From positions 1 to 48,688 of the forward strand of contig DYEQ01000053.1 in the NCBI GenBank assembly GCA_020725645.1: a stretch of DNA of 48,688 nt, written 5' to 3'. Shown here piece by piece: positions 35,453-44,461 of this stretch. The translations under genes and the position numbers were made by a program. Position 1 is the stretch's first letter. Each line of letters begins with the position of its first letter. The stretch comes from Candidatus Fermentithermobacillaceae bacterium (GTDB lineage: Bacteria; Bacillota; Sulfobacillia; Fermentithermobacillales; DUSS01). Below the pieces are notes generated by a model that saw nothing but the letters and a program-made list of their open reading frames with translations, did no database searches and was not told the DNA's origin.

Positions 35453-35806
35453 AGTACCAACGAGGTTTGCACTTGGGGCGTGTCTTGTGGCAAATGGTGC
35501 CAACGTAGTTCGAACTGCCGCCGGTTTTCAGTCCTCAACGCCAACGAGGTTGGCACTATGGGGTGTTTTACGACAGACGCTGCCAACGTAGTTGGCACTG
35601 GCGTAGGTTTTTGGTTCTTAGTGCCAACGTAGTTGGCACTGGCGCGTCTTTCGCGACAGATGGTACCAACTTAGTTTGCACTTGTGCCGGTTTTCAGTTT
35701 TTAGTGCCAGCCAGGTTGGCAGTAGCGCGTTTTTTGCGGCACATGGTGCCAACTTGGTTTGCACTAGCGTGCGCTTTAAGTCCTTAGTGCCAACGAGGTT
35801 TGCACT
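35453..35806 (+). repeat. Nine-unit array of 21-bp palindromic cores, ~83-bp higher-order period
   Basis: Cores start at 35453, 35496, 35537, 35579, 35620, 35662, 35703, 35745 and 35786, steps of 43, 41, 42, 41, 42, 41, 42 and 41 bp. The best core (35620) is a perfect AGTGCCAAC-GTA-GTTGGCACT; others differ at a few positions, often TTGCACT on the right. Two spacer types alternate: one like GGCGCGTCTTTCGCGACAGAT, the other like CCGGTTTTCAGTCCTCA. The true unit is thus about 83 bp, not a multiple of three, so this is not a coding repeat. Spacing near 42 bp is about four DNA turns. Each core could bind a dimeric protein or fold as a hairpin in RNA. The array lies between the 34853 gene and addA. 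Confidence 0.88.
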
Positions 35807-35822
35807 GGTACGTGTTTTCCGG

Positions 35823-35930
35823 CAGATTTACACAACCCTTGACTCGCGCATCGGCATAGTCATGTCTAATCTCCCGGACGCTCCAGAGGGAGAGTTTGCT
35901 TTGAGAATCTTCTCATATCGCCCGGGGCAC
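35823..35930 (+). pseudogene. Broken copy of the tail of the 34853 gene (copy 2), antisense to the addA 3' end
   Basis: Translates as QIYTTLDSRIGIVMSNLPD then APEGEFALRIF, against ELYITLDSGITIVMSRLSP then SPAEDFTSRMF in the intact gene. It has no start of its own, and begins 16 bp after the last array core. The addA stop codon (35866) lies inside it on the other strand, so the last ~20 codons of addA are antisense to this remnant. Confidence 0.6.
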
Positions 35931-38900
35931 ACGATTCGGAAGTCGAATCCCCCGCCTGCGACAAGCTCGCAAATACCTGCCCGAGGAACTTCCTGAAAGG
36001 CACATCTCTCTCTTCTCGAGCGTGGAGGAACACCACTCTGGCCCTGGTCACGGGCCTGCGTAGGATGGTCTCGGCCGCGAAGGCGTACCAGCTCACCTGG
36101 CCGGTGTAATGTTCCACGAGGGCGCCAATACCTTCCGGGGAGACCCGGTCCGTCTTGTAGTCGATTATCTCGAGTCCCCCGTCGCCCACCACGACGGCGT
36201 CTATGGTACCTTGCACCACCACGTAATCGGAACCATCCGGAAGCTCCTCACGCCCTCTTGTGGCGTCGTTCACTGGCTGCACTTGCGGCAGCACGCCATC
36301 GTAACCGTCTACGGAAGCCTCCGAACCCTCCGCTTTGAGCGTTGCGTACGCCGAACTCGCCGGGTCTTTCGAAAACAGGCTCGCGGGAAGCCTCATGGTA
36401 AACGGAACTTCCCTCTTAACCTTGTGCCGACGCTCTCTGAGAAAGCAACCCACCGGCGAACGAAGAAAGTCCAGCACCATCGCCTTGTCGATGAGCGACG
36501 CCTCGTCCGCCGTAAGGATCCCGTTCTGTACGAGACGTCCTATTTCGGCAGATAAAGTCGATTCGTCCGGCTCCAACCCGAGGTCTATATGAGCCAAAAG
36601 CCGGTGTACGGCTATACCCCGCGTTATCGCGGGTGACTGCACCTCCGGACCACCGGATACGGCGGGCGAGCTTCCTTGTTCAGACATACCCATTCGATCT
36701 GCCGCCGGTTTCAGCTCGCCGGTGTTCTCCGCGGCCGATCCCGCGCAAAGTTCTCCTCCACCGCCTGCCCGGCTTACCCCGGATGTGCCAGCCCCGGGAC
36801 CTCTAGGCAATTTCCATCGCAGAGGCATACGTAGCGCGTGCATCCACCCATCTTCGTCCTCGGAGTCAAGGCGCTCCGCGAGTTCTCCGACGGTTATCTT
36901 GCCTGGGATTTCAGTGAGGTGTAGCAGCGGGTACCTCCAGTCCATACGACGTTCGACTTCACCGAGGATCTCAGGATCCGGCGGCGAGTCCGGCAGCTCC
37001 AGCCGCTTCAGCTTCTCCCAGGCGATTTCCGGCTGCGTTCCGACCCTCGCTACTTCGAGAGGCCGGTCGGGGAGGGGAAAGCAACTCGTTCCCCAGCACT
37101 GCACCTTCCAGATGGAAGACCTCCACCCGCCGGAGAGACTAACGTCCGTAGAGCTGGCCGGTTCAGGTCCGAGTTCCCGCCCAGAGACCTCAGACGAGGA
37201 GTGAGCACGGGGGGAATCCGCAGAGCCTACCGCTTCTACTCCGGCTTCCCGTCCTTGTTTACCTTGATCTAAAACCTCCGAAGTCGCGCCGGTGCATCGT
37301 AGTGGCGAATCCCCGGGTTGAAGGCGTTTCCCGCCTTCTGACAGGCCCCGGGAAGTTACGCTCGTACATCCGAAGATACACGGGGCCAGCCAGTCCAAGT
37401 ACGTTCCTGCCGAAGCTACGCTCGAAGGGGAAATCCCCTGCTCCTTCCAGCGTTCCAGGTTCCCCGCCAGGTCCCTGGTGGAGCCCACCAGGAACAGCTT
37501 CTCCCTCGCCCTGGTCATGGCCACGTAGAGGATGCGCATTTCCTCGGCCATCGACTCCCGAACGATGGCACCGGACAGCGCCGCGTGCGCCACCGTGGGA
37601 TACTTTATGCCCGCTTCCGCGTCCACGAACACCGGGCCGAGTCCGAGTCTTCGATGGTAGAGCACATCCTGTCTTATGTCCTTGAAATCAAACCGCCTGC
37701 CAAGGTCCATCACGAAGACTACGGGAAACTCGAGCCCCTTAGCTTTATGTACCGACAGGACCCTGACCACGTTCTCCTGCTCTCCCAAGGCTCGCGCCTG
37801 CCCAAGGTCCCCTTGGGATTCCTCGAGCCGCCGGATGAATCTGAGAAAGCGAAAAAGCCCCCGCCTGCGGAAAGAGTCGAATTCCCGCGCACGGTCGCAC
37901 AGGGCGAGAAGGTTCGCCCTCCTCTGAACGCCTCCCGGGATTCCGCTTACGTAGTCGAGGTACCTAGTTTCCGACAACAACCTCCAGATGAGATCGGCAA
38001 GGGGCATTCGCCTCGCCATGGTGCGCCATCTGTCGAGGTTTGCAAGGAAAGACTGGACTTTGCGGGACAAATCACCGAGTTCCCGAGTACGAGCAGTCTT
38101 CTCGACGGCATATAAGAACCGCCCGTCCGGCGCGGTCAACCGGATTTTTGCCATCTCTTCTCCGCTCAGCCCTACTATGGGAGACCGGAGGACCGAAGCT
38201 AGAGGGATATCCTGAAGAGGGTTGTCTATGACGCTTAGGAGGGAAAGGACTACTTCCACCTCGCGGGCGGCGAAATACCCGGTTTCCACGTCGGCGTAAA
38301 CCGGAATCCCCGCCCGGCGCAGGATTCCCAGCACCGCCTCGCACCGGTTCCTCGTGGCTCTCATGAGGACGACGACATCCCGGAAACGGCACGGACGATA
38401 GTCCTTCAATCTTTCATCCCATATACGGAGTCCCGTCAGTCCCGTCGACGATGTAATCTCCCGGATCTTTGCCGCCACGACCAGCGCTTCTTTCTCGAGC
38501 GCCTCTAAATCCTCGGCGTCGAAATCGTCCCCGGCATCTTCGCCGTTTCCCGCATCTTCCTCGCTTCCGGCCCTCGAACCGTCCCGCACAGCCTCACCGC
38601 CTCCGGTTTTGGCTCCGCCAGCCCGGTCCCGGCTCGCTTCTCCGTCCTCGCCAGGGGTTTGCGCGCGAGTCGAGCCCATCTCCTCCCCGGCATTCTGCCC
38701 CGCTTCCAGCACCGAACCCTCGCGCTGCACCGGATTGCGCTCGATCAGATGAAGCTCCACCGAATAGTCGGCCTGATCGCGGCAGCCGGCCTGATCGTGG
38801 TAGCCAGTCTGGTCATCGTGAACAGCCTGATCGTGATAACCAGCCTGATCATCGGAAGCAACCTGATCATCGTAACCGGCCCGGACATCGTAACCGGGAT

Positions 38901-40557
38901 GATCACCACAACCGGTCTGACTACCACAACGAGCTCGATCGTCGCGGTCAGCTTGGCCGTTCGAGTCGGGCACGGCGGTTTTCATGGTCCGGCCCGGGCG
39001 CAGTTCTTCCTCGGCGCCATAAGCCACCCCGGTGACACCCTCCAGCATTATCCGGCGAAAAACGTAGTTCACGGCGTCAAGGATTTCCTTGCGGCTCCGG
39101 AAATTCGTGGACAAGGTCGCCAGGAGTTCGGCCCCGTCCGGAAGCAACGTTCTGGGGAATCTCTTATACTTCGAAAGAAAGATTCCCGGTTCCGCCAGGC
39201 GAAAGGCATAAATGCTCTGCCGGTAATCGCCGACCATGAAGAGCTTCCGATCCGGTGAGCCCGCCGAGATCAACTGGATAATGGCATCCTGGATCGGGTT
39301 GATGTCCTGGTACTCATCGACGAAGATTTCCCTGTACCTGGACCGAACTGCCTCACCCTCCGGTTCGGAACGGAGAAGCTCGAGACAGTATCGCTCAAGA
39401 TCCGAGAAATCCAGGCCCTGCCTTCTGGACTTGGCCTCCCTGTATCGCCGGTCGAACTCGATCACCAAATCCGCTAAAACCCGCATGAGCCGCGCGACCA
39501 GTTGGAGCTCGCCCTTCAGGTCGCAGGATGGTCTTGAGAGGACCGAGTTTTTAAGGGACCTGATAAGGTTCTTGGCTCTGTCCCTGTAACCTCTGACTCG
39601 CTCGGCTGCACCGGCATCATCGCCTCTTGGCCTCCGGGGAAGACCGGGAAACTCGAATTCGTGCAGCGCCGCAGCTACCTCATCCCAGGGACGGGTTTTA
39701 AACGTCCGCAGGAGGTTTTCTAGGTTTCTCAGGTCATCTCTTAGGGCGGCAGCATATACCGCAGGTCCAGCCGGCTTTTCCGCCTCCGAAACGGCCCGGG
39801 AGATCCATTCTATGGCGGTCTTGACATCGAAGATCGCGTGCTCGATGAGGGCTTTTCCCCACTCTGTGTCCCGGAGGTCCTGTTCTCTCCCGGCCTCGAA
39901 CATTCGCAACGCTCTGTCCAGCCAGTCTTCGGGGTCGGGTAAAGACATGGTGAAATCATGCAAGCGAAGGATAAGAGATGAAAGGGATTCATCTCCGCCT
40001 TTGCCGCCGTACCATTCCACGAGTCTGAGAAAGTCTTCGCCGTTCCGGCTATCACTAGTCGCCTGCTCAACCGCAGCTTGTCCGTTTTCCTCACCTGCAA
40101 GCCCGTCCGGAAGAGACGCGTAACGGTCTTCTAGTAGCTCTTCGATGACCTCAGCTTTGATGAGCTCCGCTTCGTGTTCGTCCAGGATGACGAAGGTGGG
40201 GTCGAGCCCGAGTTTGTGAAAGTACTGGCGGATGGTCCTAAGACAGAAGGAATGAAGGGTGGAGATGTCCGCCCGGTCGAGGAGCAGAAGCTGCCGGCGA
40301 AGCCTCCCATCGTCCGGATGTCTGGAAACGTGCTCTTCGAGCGCCTTTCGAATCCGGGATTTCATCTCTTCCGCCGCAGCTTCGGTGAAGGTGACCACCA
40401 GGATTTCGTCGACGTCCAGAGGGTCCTCCCGGTCCACGAGTCTTCTTAAAACCCTCTCCACCAGCACGGCGGTTTTGCCGCTGCCTGCGGCGGCGGAGAC
40501 CAGGAGGTTCTTGGGTCGCATCGTTATAGCCTGTTCCTGCTCCTCAGTAAAGCGCAT
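35866..40557 (-). CDS. addA: ATP-dependent helicase/nuclease subunit A (AddA)
   Basis: RecB-like UvrD-type helicase with a C-terminal nuclease; with AddB it processes double-strand breaks for recombination. Walker A SAAAGSGKT near residue 22-30, helicase motif II FVDEYQDINPIQ near 410, motif VLSVHKAKGLEFPVVFV, MTRAREKLFLVG, and nuclease LEIIDYKTDRVS near 1465. About 1563 residues against ~1230-1240 in Bacillus: the excess is in low-complexity insertions, one a hexapeptide repeat (about 543-597), others Ser/Gly/Glu-rich near 1090-1190 and 1290-1340. The ATG at 40557 is 8 bases after AGGAGG and overlaps the addB stop by one base; the GTG at 40560 is less well placed. The last ~20 codons run over a gene remnant, so the native C-terminus may have been altered. 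Confidence 0.95.
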   Translation of the reverse strand: MRFTEEQEQAITMRPKNLLVSAAAGSGKTAVLVERVLRRLVDREDPLDVDEILVVTFTEAAAEEMKSRIRKALEEHVSRHPDDGRLRRQLLLLDRADISTLHSFCLRTIRQYFHKLGLDPTFVILDEHEAELIKAEVIEELLEDRYASLPDGLAGEENGQAAVEQATSDSRNGEDFLRLVEWYGGKGGDESLSSLILRLHDFTMSLPDPEDWLDRALRMFEAGREQDLRDTEWGKALIEHAIFDVKTAIEWISRAVSEAEKPAGPAVYAAALRDDLRNLENLLRTFKTRPWDEVAAALHEFEFPGLPRRPRGDDAGAAERVRGYRDRAKNLIRSLKNSVLSRPSCDLKGELQLVARLMRVLADLVIEFDRRYREAKSRRQGLDFSDLERYCLELLRSEPEGEAVRSRYREIFVDEYQDINPIQDAIIQLISAGSPDRKLFMVGDYRQSIYAFRLAEPGIFLSKYKRFPRTLLPDGAELLATLSTNFRSRKEILDAVNYVFRRIMLEGVTGVAYGAEEELRPGRTMKTAVPDSNGQADRDDRARCGSQTGCGDHPGYDVRAGYDDQVASDDQAGYHDQAVHDDQTGYHDQAGCRDQADYSVELHLIERNPVQREGSVLEAGQNAGEEMGSTRAQTPGEDGEASRDRAGGAKTGGGEAVRDGSRAGSEEDAGNGEDAGDDFDAEDLEALEKEALVVAAKIREITSSTGLTGLRIWDERLKDYRPCRFRDVVVLMRATRNRCEAVLGILRRAGIPVYADVETGYFAAREVEVVLSLLSVIDNPLQDIPLASVLRSPIVGLSGEEMAKIRLTAPDGRFLYAVEKTARTRELGDLSRKVQSFLANLDRWRTMARRMPLADLIWRLLSETRYLDYVSGIPGGVQRRANLLALCDRAREFDSFRRRGLFRFLRFIRRLEESQGDLGQARALGEQENVVRVLSVHKAKGLEFPVVFVMDLGRRFDFKDIRQDVLYHRRLGLGPVFVDAEAGIKYPTVAHAALSGAIVRESMAEEMRILYVAMTRAREKLFLVGSTRDLAGNLERWKEQGISPSSVASAGTYLDWLAPCIFGCTSVTSRGLSEGGKRLQPGDSPLRCTGATSEVLDQGKQGREAGVEAVGSADSPRAHSSSEVSGRELGPEPASSTDVSLSGGWRSSIWKVQCWGTSCFPLPDRPLEVARVGTQPEIAWEKLKRLELPDSPPDPEILGEVERRMDWRYPLLHLTEIPGKITVGELAERLDSEDEDGWMHALRMPLRWKLPRGPGAGTSGVSRAGGGGELCAGSAAENTGELKPAADRMGMSEQGSSPAVSGGPEVQSPAITRGIAVHRLLAHIDLGLEPDESTLSAEIGRLVQNGILTADEASLIDKAMVLDFLRSPVGCFLRERRHKVKREVPFTMRLPASLFSKDPASSAYATLKAEGSEASVDGYDGVLPQVQPVNDATRGREELPDGSDYVVVQGTIDAVVVGDGGLEIIDYKTDRVSPEGIGALVEHYTGQVSWYAFAAETILRRPVTRARVVFLHAREERDVPFRKFLGQVFASLSQAGDSTSESCAPGDMRRFSKQTLPLERPGD
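38767..38928 (-). repeat. In-frame 18-bp tandem repeat inside addA
   Basis: Nine consecutive hexapeptides of the form (Y/C/S/H)-(D/H/G)-(D/S)-(Q/H)-(A/T)-(G/A), such as YDDQVA, SDDQAG, YHDQAV, HDDQTG and YHDQAG. The DNA unit is 18 bp, plus-strand form roughly CCTGATC(A/G)T(G/C)GTA(G/A)CC. It lies in a surface insertion between helicase motifs. Likely length-variable by slippage. Confidence 0.85.
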
Positions 40558-43500
40558 CACCCGCCCCTCCTTTCCCCAACCGCGCGCCGAACGAGGTCAA
40601 GAGCTTTCTCGCCCGGAAGACCCTCGATCTTGCGGTAGGTATTTCCCGGAACCAGTATGTCGAAGGTACAAACGGGCCCGTAAGGACAGTAACGGCACGC
40701 CCGCTCCGTCCCCCGACGGTAAGGTGCGATGGATATATCCCCTTCGATTATCCCCCGTCCGAGCTCCCTGACCTTTTCTTCGACGAACTTGAGGAGATTC
40801 TCCATGTCCTCCCTTGCTATTACCGAGCCGGACACTCCTCCGGACTTCAAGTAACGGAGGGGGAGTATCAACGACGACCCGCTGCTTCTCTCCTTTTCCA
40901 TGAGCTCGACGACCTCGTCAGCGCCCACGAGAACCCCCTGCATCTTGCGATTTTGAAGGGCGCGCGACAAAGAGGGACCCGGTTCCAGCGGAACGCTCTC
41001 ACGTTTCACCGGAGTCAACACGCGGAAGTAAAACGCCCCGGCCGGAACGGCGCGAGCTCCGGCAGCCGGCTTCTCCACAGCCAGACCCATTCCGGCCCGC
41101 CTGGCAGTCTCCGCCGCGGTTGCGGCAACCGACCGCGAAGCTACCAGGAGGTAAACCAGGAGCTGCAAGGAAAGGCCGTGCAGCACATCTTCAATGCTCA
41201 GGTCCATACCGCCGGACTTATAGTCCACCACCCGGACATACCGGCTCGTTTCATCCTCCGCTACATCGATTCTGTCGATTATCCCCCTGAGCTTGAGCGT
41301 CTCACCATCTCCCAGGGGAATCTCGAGACCCTCCACTCCGTCTCCAAACCCGAATCGAAGTTCGGAGGCGGCGGGCCTGAACGCGCCCCGTCTAATGTGT
41401 TCGACCAGGCTGCCGGCAGCTTTCACCAAAGCTCCCTCCAGCACGGTTGAAATGTAGCGGTACCTGGAAGAGCTTTTGAAGACCTCGCCTTCCGGCCGTT
41501 CGAGAACCTGAGCAAACACCTCCCTGGCCAGGCGCGCCGCTTCGTCCGGGGTGAGGTCGGACCATTCCAGGCCCTTCGCGGCGACGGCGTCGACCAGTTC
41601 CTTCAGAGCGAGGTGAAGCAAGCTACCCGCCGTCGCCGGTTCCAAAACGAAGATCTCCCGCTCTTCAAGGCCAAGGCCGTCCGCAGCGAAATGGTAGAAG
41701 GGGCAGCGGGAATACCGTTCGAGCCGGGAGACGCTGGTTACGATGGGACTTCCGTAAAGTTTGCGGGCGATTTCCCTCGACAGCTTCCCGGGGTTGTTGG
41801 AGTACCCGAGGCACCTTAAAACCTTGAGAGCTTCTTCCCTGTGCGATCCCGAAAGAAACCAGCGGTAAACCTCAACCCAAACCTTTCCGCAAGGTAGCTT
41901 TTCCCTCACGCCCGAAAGTCTCCGGGCCAGAGTACCGAGGACCTTGCCCGGCACAACCCAATCGAGGTCCTGCGAAACTTCGCCGGGCGGGTCGCAACCC
42001 TCGTATCGCTCGGCCTTTTGAGGAAACAGGCGTTTTATCGCCAGCACCAGACTGGATAGGGAAAGCGCCCTTCCCTCAGTGTCACCGAGGGGACAGGATA
42101 TCCACAATCGACGGGAGGGTCTCGTCAAAGCTATGTAGCACAGATACTTCTCAAAGAGCTGCCTCTGCGTGGAGGATACGTCGATTTCGAGACCGGCGGC
42201 CGAGATCTTCTCCCGGTCCCGGTCGGAAAACACCGGGTCGTCTTCGTGCCTTCGGGGAAACGCGCCTTGAAACGCCCCCAGGAGGAACGTAGCTTTCGGG
42301 TCCGGCTGTCGCGATCTCTCCACCGAGCCGACCAGCACCTGGTCGAGAGCGGGCGGGATGAGCCCGATCCTCAGGTCCTCGAGGCCGGCCAAGACGACCG
42401 AGGAATATTCTTCCACCGGCACAACCTGGTCGCCGAGGATCTCCTGAGCCTGCGACAGGACCTCGAGCACCCCCGCCCATACCCCGGAGTGGTACATAGC
42501 CTCTTCCAGGTCCTGCGCCTTTAAAGCTTCGTCCCGCCAGCGTTCCAGGGTCCGGGCCACTTCCAGGTCCCGTAAGAGCTCGACCAGAGCTTGAGATAGG
42601 TACCGGGCGGTGACCCCGGCCGGCTGGGATTCGATCTTCTCGCAAAATTGCCGGAGCTCCGCGATAGCCTTTTTCTTGATGGAGTCCAGGGTATCCCACG
42701 AGCGTCCCGAATACCATGAGCTTCCCTTGACGCCCCGGGCCAGTACGTAGTTTTCGATGACGTCCACATCCCCTCTGGGCACCGGAACCAGGTCGTTTTT
42801 TAGATACGACAGGACCGCGTCAGAAGCCCAACCGGAGACTACGACATCCAGAGCGGACCTCACCAGTTCCACGAGTGGGTGGTGAGTCACCGGGCGCTTT
42901 TCGTCGATGAAGAACGGGATTCCGTAATCCCGGAAGACCGTCCTGATGATATCAGCGTAAGGAATCCCGGCGCTACCTTGGAGGTCTCTGAGTTCGACGC
43001 TGATCTCGCCAAAACGATACCCTTCATCCCTCACCATCCTGATGATTTCCCGGGCACAAGCTTCCACCTCCGCCCTGGGGTTCGAAGCTCGCACGAGGAC
43101 GATGTCCCCTGTGGCCCCAGACGAACCGGCGGGTCCCCCGCCCCTCCTATCCCATTGCCCGGCGCCCGGATCCTCTTCAGTGGAGCTCGGAGCTGATGCC
43201 GGTTCCGCAGGGGGCGGTCCGGACGCAGCAGCTTCAACCAGGCACACTTCCACCGGATAATCGCGAGCTCTCAGCCAGCGTTCGAGCATAGAGAGCTCTG
43301 GAGAAGCGCCAAACCTCGGGGGCGTTCCCTCCAGGCGCTCCGCGCTCATCGACGCCGTGAGTGCGTCTCGTACCTGGTAACCAGATACATTACCTGCGGT
43401 ATGACTTCGCCGGTCGAGCGCAGAAACCACCAGCGTATCCTGCACCTCACCACCGGGTACGCCCGGTAGAGGTCCGCCCCTGGCCAGCCCCACTGCGGTT

Positions 43501-44306
43501 ACCTGGTCTACCTCCATCTGCGCGGCCATCTCCCGGAGCTTTTCCAGGACACGCCTGGTGGGGTAAAAGAGCCTGGTCTCATCGGGCTTCATGAGGAGTT
43601 CCGCCGGGTCCATGCATAAAGCTACGTTTACTTCTTGCGATACCTCGAGCAAAGCCCGGAGGACTTCGTATTCCTTCGGGGTGAAACCGGAAAACCCGTC
43701 CACCCAGACTCTGGCACCTCTCACAAAAGATCGGGGAAGCCTCTGAGCCAATGCCGAGAGGTAATCGTCGGGGTCGGTGAACCGTCCTTTGATGAACTTC
43801 AGGTATTCCTCATATATCAGGGCGATGTCTTTGAGCTTGAGGGCAAGGAGGGAACCGGCGGATTCTCCTTCCACAACCCCGGCTGTCCGCTCCAGATCTT
43901 CCGGCGAAACGTTCCAAGAGATGAGCTCGTGGATCGCTCGGGAGACAACCCGGGGGAACCCCGGACGTCCCAAGCTTGACGAGAAAAAACGCAGGTCTTG
44001 CCCGCGTCGCCACAGTATCGACTGAATGGCCATCGTCTTGCCGGTCGCCGTGATGAAGACAGGTCCCCTTCCCCCTATCTCGTCCAGGACCCTCCAGGCA
44101 AGTCGCCGGAAGCTCACCACGTGAAGGCGCATGAACCCGGGAACCTTCTTTAAGACTGCCCTTTCCGTCTGGAAAGTCATTTGATCGGGAACGAGAAAGA
44201 TGAGAGGAGGACCCTCCGGCGAACGCCGGAGCTCCTCCTCTATCTGGTCCAGGCAGTACCTTGTCTTTCCGGAACCGGCGGGTCCCAGAATGAACGTAAG
44301 CTTCAT
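40557..44306 (-). CDS. addB: ATP-dependent helicase/deoxyribonuclease subunit B (AddB)
   Basis: Partner of AddA with an inactive-type helicase core, Chi-scanning in known systems, and a second nuclease. 1249 residues, close to the family norm of ~1160. Walker A ILGPAGSGKT (8-15) at the N-terminus. Nuclease motif RVVDYKSGGMDL near 1026. Four cysteines for the [4Fe-4S] cluster that closes the nuclease domain: one near 867 (ERYSRCPFYHF) and three at 1204, 1207 and 1213 (CRYCPYGPVC). A Pro/Ser/Gly-rich insertion sits near 360-400. The start ATG follows GGAGGAG with a long spacer, or GGAAGG closely. The stop overlaps addA. All key motifs are present. Confidence 0.95.
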   Translation of the reverse strand: MKLTFILGPAGSGKTRYCLDQIEEELRRSPEGPPLIFLVPDQMTFQTERAVLKKVPGFMRLHVVSFRRLAWRVLDEIGGRGPVFITATGKTMAIQSILWRRGQDLRFFSSSLGRPGFPRVVSRAIHELISWNVSPEDLERTAGVVEGESAGSLLALKLKDIALIYEEYLKFIKGRFTDPDDYLSALAQRLPRSFVRGARVWVDGFSGFTPKEYEVLRALLEVSQEVNVALCMDPAELLMKPDETRLFYPTRRVLEKLREMAAQMEVDQVTAVGLARGGPLPGVPGGEVQDTLVVSALDRRSHTAGNVSGYQVRDALTASMSAERLEGTPPRFGASPELSMLERWLRARDYPVEVCLVEAAASGPPPAEPASAPSSTEEDPGAGQWDRRGGGPAGSSGATGDIVLVRASNPRAEVEACAREIIRMVRDEGYRFGEISVELRDLQGSAGIPYADIIRTVFRDYGIPFFIDEKRPVTHHPLVELVRSALDVVVSGWASDAVLSYLKNDLVPVPRGDVDVIENYVLARGVKGSSWYSGRSWDTLDSIKKKAIAELRQFCEKIESQPAGVTARYLSQALVELLRDLEVARTLERWRDEALKAQDLEEAMYHSGVWAGVLEVLSQAQEILGDQVVPVEEYSSVVLAGLEDLRIGLIPPALDQVLVGSVERSRQPDPKATFLLGAFQGAFPRRHEDDPVFSDRDREKISAAGLEIDVSSTQRQLFEKYLCYIALTRPSRRLWISCPLGDTEGRALSLSSLVLAIKRLFPQKAERYEGCDPPGEVSQDLDWVVPGKVLGTLARRLSGVREKLPCGKVWVEVYRWFLSGSHREEALKVLRCLGYSNNPGKLSREIARKLYGSPIVTSVSRLERYSRCPFYHFAADGLGLEEREIFVLEPATAGSLLHLALKELVDAVAAKGLEWSDLTPDEAARLAREVFAQVLERPEGEVFKSSSRYRYISTVLEGALVKAAGSLVEHIRRGAFRPAASELRFGFGDGVEGLEIPLGDGETLKLRGIIDRIDVAEDETSRYVRVVDYKSGGMDLSIEDVLHGLSLQLLVYLLVASRSVAATAAETARRAGMGLAVEKPAAGARAVPAGAFYFRVLTPVKRESVPLEPGPSLSRALQNRKMQGVLVGADEVVELMEKERSSGSSLILPLRYLKSGGVSGSVIAREDMENLLKFVEEKVRELGRGIIEGDISIAPYRRGTERACRYCPYGPVCTFDILVPGNTYRKIEGLPGEKALDLVRRAVGERRGG

Positions 44307-44461
44307 CCTTCCCGCGCTCCTCCGGACTCATCGAATCTGGTAATGAATCCACTGCTCACCTCAGCTGGTAGCTCGAAAAAGAGGGCCCAGATTCATGCTC
44401 GCGGAACCGTGATGAATCCAGCTCTCGCCCGGGCGAGCTCCCAGCTATGGACGACCTGGTC

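Noticed and set aside
35453-35806. CRISPR array
   Set aside because: Spacers are not unique; they fall in two alternating similar classes, and the 21-bp cores vary between copies. No cas gene is nearby.
35423-35865. Repeat-containing small proteins encoded by the array
   Set aside because: The ~83-bp period is not a multiple of three, so each frame is scrambled from unit to unit; no ribosome site fits.
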